From: Thermodesulfovibrio sp.
Lineage (GTDB): Bacteria > Nitrospirota > Thermodesulfovibrionia > Thermodesulfovibrionales > Thermodesulfovibrionaceae
Direction: 5' to 3'
Assembly: GCA_025057595.1 (NCBI GenBank)
Contig: JANXBK010000005.1
Span: forward strand, 1-64,000
DNA length: 64,000 nt
Below, piece after piece: positions 41,848-51,800 of this stretch; positions within the stretch are counted from its first letter, which is position 1; the number at the start of each line of letters is the position of its first letter. Position numbers and translations under genes: made by a program. Below the pieces are notes generated by a model. That model did no database searches and was not told where the DNA came from. It was given only the letters and a program-made list of their open reading frames with translations.

Positions 41848-42737
41848 AACCTTATCTTCATCTACAAGAACTTCTACAAGTACATCAATTGGGCTTGTCC
41901 CATTTTTATCAGCAATCTCTCTTAAAGTATCCTTCTCGTTTGCGATAATTCCTTTGTTTTTAAGTTTTTTAAGAATTGTCTGAACTTCAAGTTTGTTTTC
42001 TTTACATATTTGTTTAAGAGTCTTTTTCCCCAATCCCTTTCCCTCAAACTCTCTTATAATTTCATCTTTTGTCCATTTTGAGCTTTTCACTTTTTGTTGT
42101 TTTTTTCTTCAATTGCGGTAGTTTTACCTTCAAGAGGTTTGAGAATTTGATAAATTTGCATTGGGCTCATATCATTTTTCTTAGCAATGAGTCCAAAGTT
42201 TCCTTCGGTGAAGCAAGCTTTATATTCTTCTGCCTAAGTGCTTCTATTGCTTGCTGTAAATCTATTTGTCTTCTCTTTGAAAACTCTTCCAAAGAAAGTA
42301 ATTCTGCGTGTCCAAATGGTGGCTCATACTCTGGAGATTTTACCCATAAACTTTTAAGATAATCGCTCAGTTCAATTATCAAACTATAGGGAGAAAATGG
42401 TTTCAAGGAACCAATAAAACTTAAAATCAAAAAGATACTAATAATTGCCAACTCCTTTTTAAGATTTATAGCTTTTTGACTTTGCTATAGATATAATTCA
42501 ATAGTACATTCCAGTTGTAGTAAATATGGAAAAATGCAGTAATCATAAAGATTACACAGAAAATTATGTGAAGATTGATCCAGTCAGTTTTTGTTAAACT
42601 AAGAAATTTCCAGTTTGTCCAATAGGCAATTCAACCTGGAGGTGTAAAATAAAGAACAATACCTGACAAAAAGCAAAAACAAATGAAAAGGCTGTAAGTA
42701 AACTTATAAATCCTCTAAAATTAATGATTTTTCTCAT
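41845..42737 (-). pseudogene. Degraded DUF4405-type membrane protein gene (several -1 frameshifts and a TGA)
   Basis: Frame fragments join to MRKIINFRGFISLLTAFSFVFAFC/SGIVLYFTPPG*IAYWTNWKFLSLTKTDWINLHIIFCVIFMITAFFHIYYNWNVLLNYIYSKVKK/AINLKKELAII...PPFGHAELLSLEEF.../IAKKNDMSPMQIYQIL.../KSSKWTKDEIIREF. Confidence 0.85.
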
Positions 42738-42750
42738 TTTCCCTCCTTCT

Positions 42751-43425
42751 CTAAATTATTCCCTTCTCCTTCATACTGAAATATTCTCCACTTCCTATAA
42801 TGATATGGTCTAAAAGATTAATCTCAAGTATCTCTGAAGCCTTTTTAAGTTTCTTTGTTATCGCTATATCCTGTTCACTTGGAGTCGAGTCCCCGCTTGG
42901 ATGATTATGAACCAAAATTAAAGCATAGGCAGACTCTTTTACTGCTTCTTTAAATATCTCTCTTGGATGCACTAATGCCTGATTTAGAATTCCTTCTGAC
43001 ACCCTAACTTCTTTAATTAATTTAAGCTTTGTATCAAGTAAAAGAGTGATAAACACTTCTTTTTTTAAACTGCTTAATTTTGGAAAAAAGTAGTTATAGA
43101 CAGTTTGAGCTGAGTTAAAAATTTGTTCTGTAGCTGTTTCAGCAAGAACTCTTTTCCCTAACTCAAAAGCTGCTTTTATTTGAGCAACCTTAGCAATTCC
43201 GAGTCCTTTAAATGATTTTAATTCATTAATAGATGCTTCCCTTAATCCCTTTAATCCACCAAATTTATCAAGTAGTTCAATAGCTGCCTCTAAAACATTT
43301 TTATTGTTTACACCTGTTGAAAGTATTATTGCAAGAAGCTGTGCATCTGAAAGACTTTCAGGTCCAAACTTAATTAGTCGCTCTCTCGGTCTTTCATCTT
43401 TAGGCCAACTTTTAATCTTTTTCAT
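42751..43425 (-). CDS. radC: RadC-family JAB/MPN domain protein
   Basis: WPKDERPRERLIKFGPESLSDAQLLAIILSTG; LVHNHPSGDSTPSEQD. Confidence 0.96.
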   Translation of the reverse strand: MKKIKSWPKDERPRERLIKFGPESLSDAQLLAIILSTGVNNKNVLEAAIELLDKFGGLKGLREASINELKSFKGLGIAKVAQIKAAFELGKRVLAETATEQIFNSAQTVYNYFFPKLSSLKKEVFITLLLDTKLKLIKEVRVSEGILNQALVHPREIFKEAVKESAYALILVHNHPSGDSTPSEQDIAITKKLKKASEILEINLLDHIIIGSGEYFSMKEKGII

Positions 43426-45287
43426 TTTATCCCAGAGCCAGGCTCAACCTCTCTGTCAACAGTTAAAATAGAAACAGCTCCATCAGCGTCAGTTGCGGCA
43501 AGAAGCATTCCTTCTGAGACAATCCCCATAAGTTTAGTTGGTTTCAGATTAGACACTACCACTATATATTTGCCAATTAGCTCTTGAGGTTTATAGTATT
43601 TGCCAATTCCTGCTACAATCTGCCTTTGCTCACCTATATCAACGATAAGTTTAATAAGTTTTTCAGAGCCTTTAACAGCTTCAGCTGATACTACTCTACC
43701 TACTTTAAGTTTAATCTTTGAAAACTCTTCAATACTTATAAGGTCTTGCAACTTTTCCTCTGTCTTTTCCTTTTTTAATTCAATTCTTGGAAAAATCTGC
43801 TCAACTACCTCTGTTTTAAGCTCTTTAAAATCTATTCTCCAACTAAGCATTCTCTCATCAATACTGTAGGAGGAAAGGCCTAAGGCTTTCCAGATTTTAG
43901 TGGTTCTGTCAGGCATAAAAACAGACAAGAACACTGTAATAACTCTTATTGCATTCCAAATATTGAATAAAACTAGCGGTAAAGTTTCTGGTGAGTATTT
44001 TGCAAGCTTCCATGGCTCGGTTTTTGCAATATAGTTATTCGTTAAATTAATTGCTTCCCAAATTTTATCAAGTATTATGTTAAACTTGAATTCATCCCAG
44101 AGTGCTTCATTGTCTATTTGAGAGATTAGAGAGTTAAAGCTCTTGACAAACTCATCCTCAATAAAAGTGGGAATTACCCTTCCATTTAAAAATTTCTCAT
44201 TCATAACGAGAAATCTATTAACTAAGTTGCCAAGATCATTTGCTAAGTCAGTGTTTATTCTTCTTACTAAAGCCTCCTCTGAAAAGTCTCCATCAAGACC
44301 GAAAGAGACTTCTCTGAAGAGAAAGTATCTGAAGGCATCAACTCCAAATTTTTTAATAACTTCAAAGGGATCTACAACATTACCTAAAGATTTAGACATC
44401 TTGGCTCCTTTAACTGTCCACCATCCATGAGCAAATATATTTTTAGGAAGTGGAAGCCCGCAAGCCATAAGTATTGTTGACCAATAAATAGCATGTGTCA
44501 TAAGGATATCTTTACCTATTAAATGATGATCAGGAGGCCACCACTCACTATCAGTGGAAGCAAGATATCTTAAAGCTGAATAGTAATTTAGCAGAGCATC
44601 AAACCATACATAGGTTGTATAGTTTTCATCAAAGGGAAGAGGAATCCCCCAACTAAGACGATGCTTAGGTCTTGAAATACAAAGATCTCCTAAAGGCTTA
44701 CTCTTTAAAAAGGATAAAACTTCATTTTTTCTTGACTCTGGAAGAATATAAAAAGGATTCTCTTCAATATATCTTATAAGAGAAGTTTGATATTTAGACA
44801 TAAGAAAAAAGTAGTTTTCCTCTTCTATATATTCAACTTCTCTTCCACAGTCAGGGCATCTGCCTTCAATCAAATCTTTTTCTGTCCAAAATCTCTCACA
44901 GGGAATACAATACATTCCCTTGTAAACTCTTTTTTCAATCTCACCTTTTTGATAAAGCATCATAAGAATCTCTCTTACCACTTCCATATGCTGCTTATCT
45001 GTGGTTCTTATAAAAGCATCATTACTTATATTTAAAGCTTTCCATAGAGATTTAAAGTTTTCCACCATTATATCTGCATGCTCTTTTGGCTGTCTGCCTC
45101 TCTCAGTTGCTGCTTTCTCTATCTTCTGTCCATGCTCATCAGTGCCTGTTAAAAAGAAAACTTTATATCCTTTCAGTCTTTTATATCTTGCAAGTATGTC
45201 TGCAGCTATGGTTGTATAGGCATGACCAATATGAGGAACATCATTCACATAGTAGATTGGTGTAGTAATATAGAATCCTTTAGTCAC
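43422..45287 (-). CDS. metG: Methionyl-tRNA synthetase with C-terminal tRNA-binding (EMAP-like) domain
   Basis: TTPIYYVNDVPHIGHAYTT; KMSKSLGN; C-terminal KVGRVVSAEAVKGSEKLIKLIVDIG. Confidence 0.97.
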   Translation of the reverse strand: MTKGFYITTPIYYVNDVPHIGHAYTTIAADILARYKRLKGYKVFFLTGTDEHGQKIEKAATERGRQPKEHADIMVENFKSLWKALNISNDAFIRTTDKQHMEVVREILMMLYQKGEIEKRVYKGMYCIPCERFWTEKDLIEGRCPDCGREVEYIEEENYFFLMSKYQTSLIRYIEENPFYILPESRKNEVLSFLKSKPLGDLCISRPKHRLSWGIPLPFDENYTTYVWFDALLNYYSALRYLASTDSEWWPPDHHLIGKDILMTHAIYWSTILMACGLPLPKNIFAHGWWTVKGAKMSKSLGNVVDPFEVIKKFGVDAFRYFLFREVSFGLDGDFSEEALVRRINTDLANDLGNLVNRFLVMNEKFLNGRVIPTFIEDEFVKSFNSLISQIDNEALWDEFKFNIILDKIWEAINLTNNYIAKTEPWKLAKYSPETLPLVLFNIWNAIRVITVFLSVFMPDRTTKIWKALGLSSYSIDERMLSWRIDFKELKTEVVEQIFPRIELKKEKTEEKLQDLISIEEFSKIKLKVGRVVSAEAVKGSEKLIKLIVDIGEQRQIVAGIGKYYKPQELIGKYIVVVSNLKPTKLMGIVSEGMLLAATDADGAVSILTVDREVEPGSGIK

Positions 45288-46029
45288 TTTCTTCCTCCTT
45301 CTTTTCCTCTTCTAAATCAGTTAGAACTTTATTTAGAAAAGATATCTTTTTGATTTCAGGCTCCTTTTCTTCTTCCTGAATCTCTTCATCTTGAATTACT
45401 TCCTCAATTTCAGCATAGTATTCGTATCTGAGACAGCATTTAAGTCTTCCACATATACCAGAAAGTTTTGAGACATTCATAACAACTTCTTGCTCCTTAG
45501 CCATTCTTAAAGAAATGGGTTGAAAAAAACTTATAATCTCCTTACAGCATACCTCCATACCACAAACTCCAACACCTCCTAAAAATTTAGCTTGATCTCT
45601 CACTCCTATCTGTCTCATTTCTATTCTTGTTTTATATTTTGCTGCTAAATCTTTTACTAACTCACGAAAATCTATTCTTCCTTCAGCTGTAAAGTAAAAT
45701 ATAATTCTTTTTCGGTCCAATGTTGCCTCAACAACAAGAAGTTTCATAGGAAGTTGTCTTTTTTTAATTCTTTCAAGACAAAAATCAAAAGCCTCTTCTT
45801 CAAGAAGTAAATTTTTATTAAATACTTCAATATCCTCAACAGTTGCCTTTCTAACTATGGATTTCGCTACTGGAATGCTGTCTTCCCTAATTCTTAAAAC
45901 ATCTCCTACAGAAAGACCAAAATCTCCCTCTACCACAACTTTATCTCCTTCAGCTATATCTTCGGTATCACAAAGATATCTGTAAACTTTACCAAAAGGT
46001 CTTAATTTTACATAGGCGATTTTATGCAT
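45280..46029 (-). CDS. PSP1 domain protein (RicT/YaaT-like)
   Basis: IFYFTAEGRIDFRELVKDLAAKYKTRIEMRQIGVRDQAKFLGGVGVCGMEVCCKEI...SGICGRLKCCLRYE. Confidence 0.92.
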   Translation of the reverse strand: MHKIAYVKLRPFGKVYRYLCDTEDIAEGDKVVVEGDFGLSVGDVLRIREDSIPVAKSIVRKATVEDIEVFNKNLLLEEEAFDFCLERIKKRQLPMKLLVVEATLDRKRIIFYFTAEGRIDFRELVKDLAAKYKTRIEMRQIGVRDQAKFLGGVGVCGMEVCCKEIISFFQPISLRMAKEQEVVMNVSKLSGICGRLKCCLRYEYYAEIEEVIQDEEIQEEEKEPEIKKISFLNKVLTDLEEEKKEEESD

Positions 46030-46933
46030 AAACTCTCCTTAAGATTTCTTCAGTATAGTTTAAAACTATTGATTTATTTAAATTCAAATCTATATTTTTA
46101 CGTATATTTTGAAGCTCATCATAGATCGTATATAGTTTTTCTAAAGTAACCTCCTCTTTTATTTTAAGATTATTTGGTAAAATCTTGCAGGAACTATCCA
46201 AAAGTTTTTGACATATTGCATCTCTTAGAAAAACCGTCAAAAGATCTATCCACCATTTTGCCTCTTCATTATCTTTAAAAGTATTAACTTTTTCTTTCTT
46301 TTGAATAATATTTTTGATCTCCTCAACTGTTTCAATAATATTCATAGATTTTATTATCCCTGGTCTTCCCATAGCAAGTTTAAAAACTAAAGAGTTTTGC
46401 TCTTCTGGAAAGAGTTTTTTTATTGCAGGATTTGATAAGGGATTAAAATTAACTTTAAAACATCTTGAAACAACTGGCTCTGGTAGTTTACTTATATTCT
46501 CACAAGTGAGAATTAAAACTGTATTTTGAGGCGGTTCCTCTAAAGTTTTAAGAAGAGCATTAGCTGCTGCCAGATTCATCTTATGAGACTCCCTTATAAT
46601 AACCACTTTGTATTTTGCTTCAAGTCTACTTAAGAAAACAAACTCTTCAACTTCTCTTACACTGCTTATTGAAATAGTATCCTTTTCGGCTGATATTACT
46701 TTTACGTCTGGATGAATGCCTAACTCAATCTTTTTGCAGGATTGACATACATCACAGCAGTCACCTTCGGCTTCAAGACAATTTAAGGCTTTTGCATAGG
46801 TTAAAGCTACAGTTGTTTTACCAATATAAGGCTCTCCTGTAAACAAAAAAGCAGAAGGTATTCTTTTTGTTATTAATGTTCCCTTAAGAAGCTTTACTGC
46901 TTTATCCTGTGATACTATTTTTTCAAAACCCAT
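46022..46933 (-). CDS. holB: DNA polymerase III delta' subunit
   Basis: SAFLFTGEPYIGKTTVALTYAKALNCL, Zn-finger CCDVCQSCKKIELGIHPDV, ANALLKTLEEPPQNTVLIL. Confidence 0.9.
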   Translation of the reverse strand: MGFEKIVSQDKAVKLLKGTLITKRIPSAFLFTGEPYIGKTTVALTYAKALNCLEAEGDCCDVCQSCKKIELGIHPDVKVISAEKDTISISSVREVEEFVFLSRLEAKYKVVIIRESHKMNLAAANALLKTLEEPPQNTVLILTCENISKLPEPVVSRCFKVNFNPLSNPAIKKLFPEEQNSLVFKLAMGRPGIIKSMNIIETVEEIKNIIQKKEKVNTFKDNEEAKWWIDLLTVFLRDAICQKLLDSSCKILPNNLKIKEEVTLEKLYTIYDELQNIRKNIDLNLNKSIVLNYTEEILRRVYA

Positions 46934-47538
46934 AATATGTGTCTGTATATCTCTTCATTTATCTCATCAAAATCTTTAGTGGCATCAACTACTATAAATC
47001 TTTTGGGATCAAACTTAGCTATCTCTAAATATCCTTGCCTTACTCTTTCATGAAATGCTAAATTTTCAAGTTCAAAACGATCTTTTTTATTTATTTTTTC
47101 ATTTCTTTTAAGCCCCTCTGCAGCTGGTAAGTCAAGAAGAACCGTTAAATCTGGTTTAAAACTTCCTAGAAGGGTTTCATTTAACTTTAAAATTAACTGA
47201 AGTGATAATCCTCTTCCATAACCTTGATAAGCAACAGTGGAGTCTGTAAATCTATCACATATTACTGTAAATCCATCCATAAGATAGGATTTTATCTTTT
47301 CCTCAATATGTTGAACTCTGTCTGCAAAATAAAGCAAAAGTTCACATGTTGAATTTATTTGTACTGAGGGATCAAGAAGTATATTACGAATTAGGCTACC
47401 TACTTTTGTATCCCCTGGCTCATAGGTATAAATAGCCTTAAATCCTTCATTTTTTAACCTTTCCGTGATCAGTTTTGCTTGAGTAGTTTTTCCAGAGCCT
47501 TCTATACCTTCAAAGGTTATAAAAATACCTCTATCCAT
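46915..47538 (-). CDS. tmk: Thymidylate kinase
   Basis: ITFEGIEGSGKTTQAKLI, EPGDT, DRFTDSTVAYQGYGRGL. Confidence 0.96.
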   Translation of the reverse strand: MDRGIFITFEGIEGSGKTTQAKLITERLKNEGFKAIYTYEPGDTKVGSLIRNILLDPSVQINSTCELLLYFADRVQHIEEKIKSYLMDGFTVICDRFTDSTVAYQGYGRGLSLQLILKLNETLLGSFKPDLTVLLDLPAAEGLKRNEKINKKDRFELENLAFHERVRQGYLEIAKFDPKRFIVVDATKDFDEINEEIYRHILWVLKK

Positions 47539-48520
47539 TAACTTTCTTTTGAATTTCTTTAAGAAGCTTTATCACTCTTAAAGAGTCAGACTCTTCAAGA
47601 GAGCCCATTCCACAGGATGGAGTAAGAATTGATCTATCTTTACTTAGAGTGTTTTCAAACTCTTCAATTTGAAGTAGTGCCTTCTTTATAATCTCTCCAT
47701 CAGAAAGAGTTTTTAACTCATTAGTAGTAGGAACAACTCCCCAAGCTATATATCCACCTTTTTTAAGAAAATCGTATATTTCATCCCTATAAATTTTAAA
47801 GAAATCAAAGAAAAAATAAGAGTCAAAACTTATTAAATCTACTCCTAAGGATAAAACTTTACTCCAATCTGCTTTGCCACAACAATGAAGCCCTACTAAT
47901 ACATTCATAGCTTTTAAAGATAAAACAATTTCCTTTATCAGTCTTAAAGCCTCCGATTCGTTAACAGAGATGTATGTTGAGGCACCTATGGCTTGAAGAA
48001 TTGGCTCATCAATAAAGATAATCAGATCATCTGCGAAATCTTTTAAAAAATTTACCTGCCATTTTGCCTTCGCTTTAAGATGAAGAATTGATAGTTCTCT
48101 TATGGTTTCATCAAAGTAGATTAAATTACCTTTTTCATCTTTAATAGAAAGGGTAAAGGTTAACGGTCCTGTGAGCTGTCCTTTTAGAACCTTCAGCTTT
48201 TTATCTTTTAGAAGCTCCTTTATTACATAAAGTCCCTTTGAAAACTCTTCTGTGATAGGTGAGACTAAATCTTCATTGTAATTTATTAACCAATCATTTA
48301 TAAGGGATTCATCTTTTTTAAAAAAGAGTTTACTATTTTCAAAAAAAACACCTGGCAATCCCTCAGTAAATTGAGCAATCATAGACTCTTTTTCTGAGTA
48401 CTTTGGAAGTTGAGGCCAATAGGGAATATCAAAATTCTCAAAGATTAAATTAACTGTAAAATAAGGATCCCTCTGCGGCATACTTCCTATGCCTGTAGTA
48501 CTAAAAGGAAGTAGCTTCAT
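47531..48520 (-). CDS. MetE/UroD-fold short ('core') methionine synthase-like protein
   Basis: TTGIGSMPQRDP, GQLTGPLTFTLSI, GLHCCGKADW, LTPSCGMGSL (candidate zinc ligands). Confidence 0.75.
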   Translation of the reverse strand: MKLLPFSTTGIGSMPQRDPYFTVNLIFENFDIPYWPQLPKYSEKESMIAQFTEGLPGVFFENSKLFFKKDESLINDWLINYNEDLVSPITEEFSKGLYVIKELLKDKKLKVLKGQLTGPLTFTLSIKDEKGNLIYFDETIRELSILHLKAKAKWQVNFLKDFADDLIIFIDEPILQAIGASTYISVNESEALRLIKEIVLSLKAMNVLVGLHCCGKADWSKVLSLGVDLISFDSYFFFDFFKIYRDEIYDFLKKGGYIAWGVVPTTNELKTLSDGEIIKKALLQIEEFENTLSKDRSILTPSCGMGSLEESDSLRVIKLLKEIQKKVNG

Positions 48521-48521
48521 T

Positions 48522-48737
48522 TTACTCCTTTGAGCATAACTTCTTTAGAATTTCTGGATATTCTCTTTTAAAATCTGGAAAGACTCTCTTTAAAAAAATT
48601 TTAATAGCCTTAATCTCCATGTCTATCTCTTCAATCTTAGCAAGCTTTTCATTAATCTGCTCAATCCTTTCAGAAATAATCTTTATCTCAGCTTCTATTA
48701 ATGAAACTTGCTCTTTTAGAGTCATTAAATCTTTCAT
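48522..48737 (-). CDS. Small coiled-coil hypothetical protein
   Basis: 71-aa ORF with heptad-like helix, in operon. Confidence 0.6.
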   Translation of the reverse strand: MKDLMTLKEQVSLIEAEIKIISERIEQINEKLAKIEEIDMEIKAIKIFLKRVFPDFKREYPEILKKLCSKE

Positions 48738-48746
48738 CTTTGCTCC

Positions 48747-48842
48747 TTATTTATTTCTTCTTAATGCTCTCATTTTTTTACGAAGTTTTCTGTATTTATG
48801 CTTTTTTATTTTTTTTCTCCTCCATTTAAGAACACTTCCCAT
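48747..48842 (-). CDS. AURKAIP1/COX24-domain, bS22-like mini ribosomal protein (31 aa, absent from ORF track)
   Basis: Reads MGSVLKWRRKKIKKHKYRKLRKKMRALRRNK*; AAAGGAGGTGAT SD 7 nt upstream; recalled similarity to the actinobacterial bS22 pattern MGSVIKKRRKR..KKKHRKLL. Confidence 0.85.
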   Translation of the reverse strand: MGSVLKWRRKKIKKHKYRKLRKKMRALRRNK

Positions 48843-51800
48843 CTAATCACCTCCTTTTCTTAATTTTATAGCTTCTACAAAAGCTTCTATTTTAAGCTCA
48901 TTTCCAGTTGATGCTGTGCCATCATAAATAATAGATATAGCAGGAATGTTATACTCTTTCTGAATAAATCTCAAAAAAGAAGTAACGATTGCTCCTGGCA
49001 TACATCCAAAAGGCATTGTATTGACTATACCCTTAACACCTCTTTTTATTAAATCAATAGTTTTTGCTACAGATAGAATAGTCTCTCCTTCAAAGCTATC
49101 TGGCACATATGCAGAAGCCATTTTAAATAAATCCTTTGTAGAAGGCTCCTCTGAAAATTTAAGAAAATCTTTAAATATAGATGTAAATTTCTTTTCCACT
49201 CTTCCTTGGAAAAATTTATTTATGAGAATTTTCATAATAGCAGATTTATCCCTTTTTATAAGAGCCTTTCTCAATGCTATAGTGTTTACGTAATGAATCC
49301 ACTCTTCAATAGGTGTAAGATACACTTCTAATCCAAAGCTTTCAAGTTTTCTTATTAAATCCTCATTTGAAAAAGTATGACATCTAACAAATATCTCACC
49401 CACAATACCTACCAAAGGCTTTTGTTCTCTATATTTTGGAATTGCCTCAAAATCTCTTTTCATCTTTCTCAATACTTCTTCAATCCTACCATCTTTTGCT
49501 TTTAAAGTCTCATATATCTTCTCAAGATAATAATTATATAAAGCTTCTGTTTCACCTTTATTTTTCTCATAGGGTCTACACTCAAGTAGAGATTTTGTAA
49601 GTAATCCATATGAAACAACTCCCTGCCAAGCTCTAAGTGAGAACTGTCCTCCAGCAATATTTAAATCTCTGTAAAACTGAGCATCCTGCTGAGGAGAGTA
49701 TACAGGAACATGTTCAAGTCCTAACTTTTTAAGAACCATTCTATGAGAGACATTATACTGTCCAAATCTACATGGTCCAGCACCTGATGGCATAAAGAAG
49801 GCAGTTTTTTCAGGATAGAAATCTTTAGAAAAAACAATCTTAAGCATATCACCTAAGGTTACAAGATAAGGAAAGCATTCTCCTCCTAAGATATATTTTT
49901 TACCCACTTCAATAGATTCTTTATCTGAAGGAGGCATAACTTCTGCTTCAATTCCGCAGTACTGAAAAGCAGCCTTCAGAGCAAAAGCATGATCAGCCAT
50001 TCTTGGTATATAAATAACTCTTTTTGAGATATCCGAAGGCAGAAAGCTTTTTAAAAATACAGGTATTGAATAAAACTGCTGTTTTTTTCTCTCCTTTAAA
50101 CTGTCTATGTAAGCCTCAATTCTTGTGAGAACTCCTGCATCTGCAGAGTGCTCATCTATCTCAATGATCAAATAGGGATAAAAGGGTTCGCACTCTTCTT
50201 TGAAGTAGTTAATTATAAAAGAGTCTGGACCGCAAGCAAAATTTGTTATAAATATTGGATATAAATTCCCCATCTTTTTAATTAACCTTGCTGCTCTAAC
50301 TATTCTTTGTCCTGATCTCCAGTAAAGATTAATCCAATCGTTTTTTATTGAGACTGTCTCAATTGGTAACATATCCATTGTAATTGGAAGCACACCTAAA
50401 CTTCTTAATTTATGAGATATATTGAGATTTAATGCCGGATCAAAAGTATTATAAGCTCTTCCTACCAAAACCACTGTTTCAGTCTGACCAAGAGTTTTAT
50501 CATTTACCGTTTCTAAAAATTTTAATCCTTCTTTTTTAAGTTTTTTCAAAAACTCATCTTGCTTTTCCTTTGCTCGAGCTATTGCATAGTCAATATTTTT
50601 GGTATTTATAATTCCTTTAAAAACTCTCTTTAGCTCCTGTTTTAAATAGTCAGCTCCTTTTGACAGATCAACCCTTGGGTCAAGGATTTTTAAATCATCA
50701 AATACTTTTTTTGCTATATAAGGAGTAGTTTGAACAAGTGGACATGCAAGACCTCTTTCATACTCATCGTTTAAATTAAGATTCATAAAACTCGGAATAA
50801 GAAGTAGTTTGACTCCTTTTTTTTGAAGATTAATTATGTGTCCATAGACAACTTTAAGTGGAAAGCAGGCTTCGGATGGCGTTTTTTCAATTCCTTCATT
50901 TATTATCTCTTTATTAGTTCTGTCGGATACAACCACATTAAATCCAAGCTCCCAAAGAAGACTGCTCCAGAAAGGAAGTTGATCGTGAAAGAAAAATATG
51001 TAAGGTATACCAATTGTTGGTTTTTTCTCATCCTTCATCTTGTCTTCATACTGAAGATGAGCTTCCCAAAGAAGGTTTTCCCTTATCTTTAAGGGATCTG
51101 GAAGTTTAGTTTGTGTCTCCTTTTTTTCGTATTTTTCGCATCTTCCGCCATAAAACATCACATCTTTTTCATTTTCTATCCTTATTTTATTTATCTCGCA
51201 GTAGTTAGGACATCCCTTACATTCAAAAGAGGTGATGCTGTAGGAAAGATCTTTAACTGAAAATCCCTTAAAAGCTGTGGTTTTACCCTTATTTATTTCC
51301 TCCTGTGCAAGTAAGGCAACACCTATAGCACCCATAACCTCATGATGTGGTGGAACTGTAAGCTGAAAGTTGTCTCCAATTTTTAATTTAAGAAAGTTTT
51401 TGAAAGCTGCTTCTATAGCTTTGTTAAAAGCTACTCCTCCTTGAAAGAATATTCTTTTACCAATTGGTTTATCTGCAACAACTCTATTTATGTAGTTTTC
51501 TACAATGCTATAACAAAGGCCTGCTACAATATCCTCTTTACTTGCACCCTTATGAAGATTTATAACAAGAGAGTTTTCCATAAAGACTGTGCATCTTTCA
51601 CCAAGACGGCAAGGACTCTTAGAGGAAAAGGCAAGCTCTTGGAATTCCTTAAGTGTAAGCCCAAGCTTTTCAGCTTGCTCTTCAATAAAGGAGCCTGTTC
51701 CAGCTGCACAGGCTTTATTCATTGTAAAATCTATAACTTTTCCATCTTTAAGTCTTATATATTTTGAATCCTGTCCACCAATCTCAAAAATTGTATCTAC

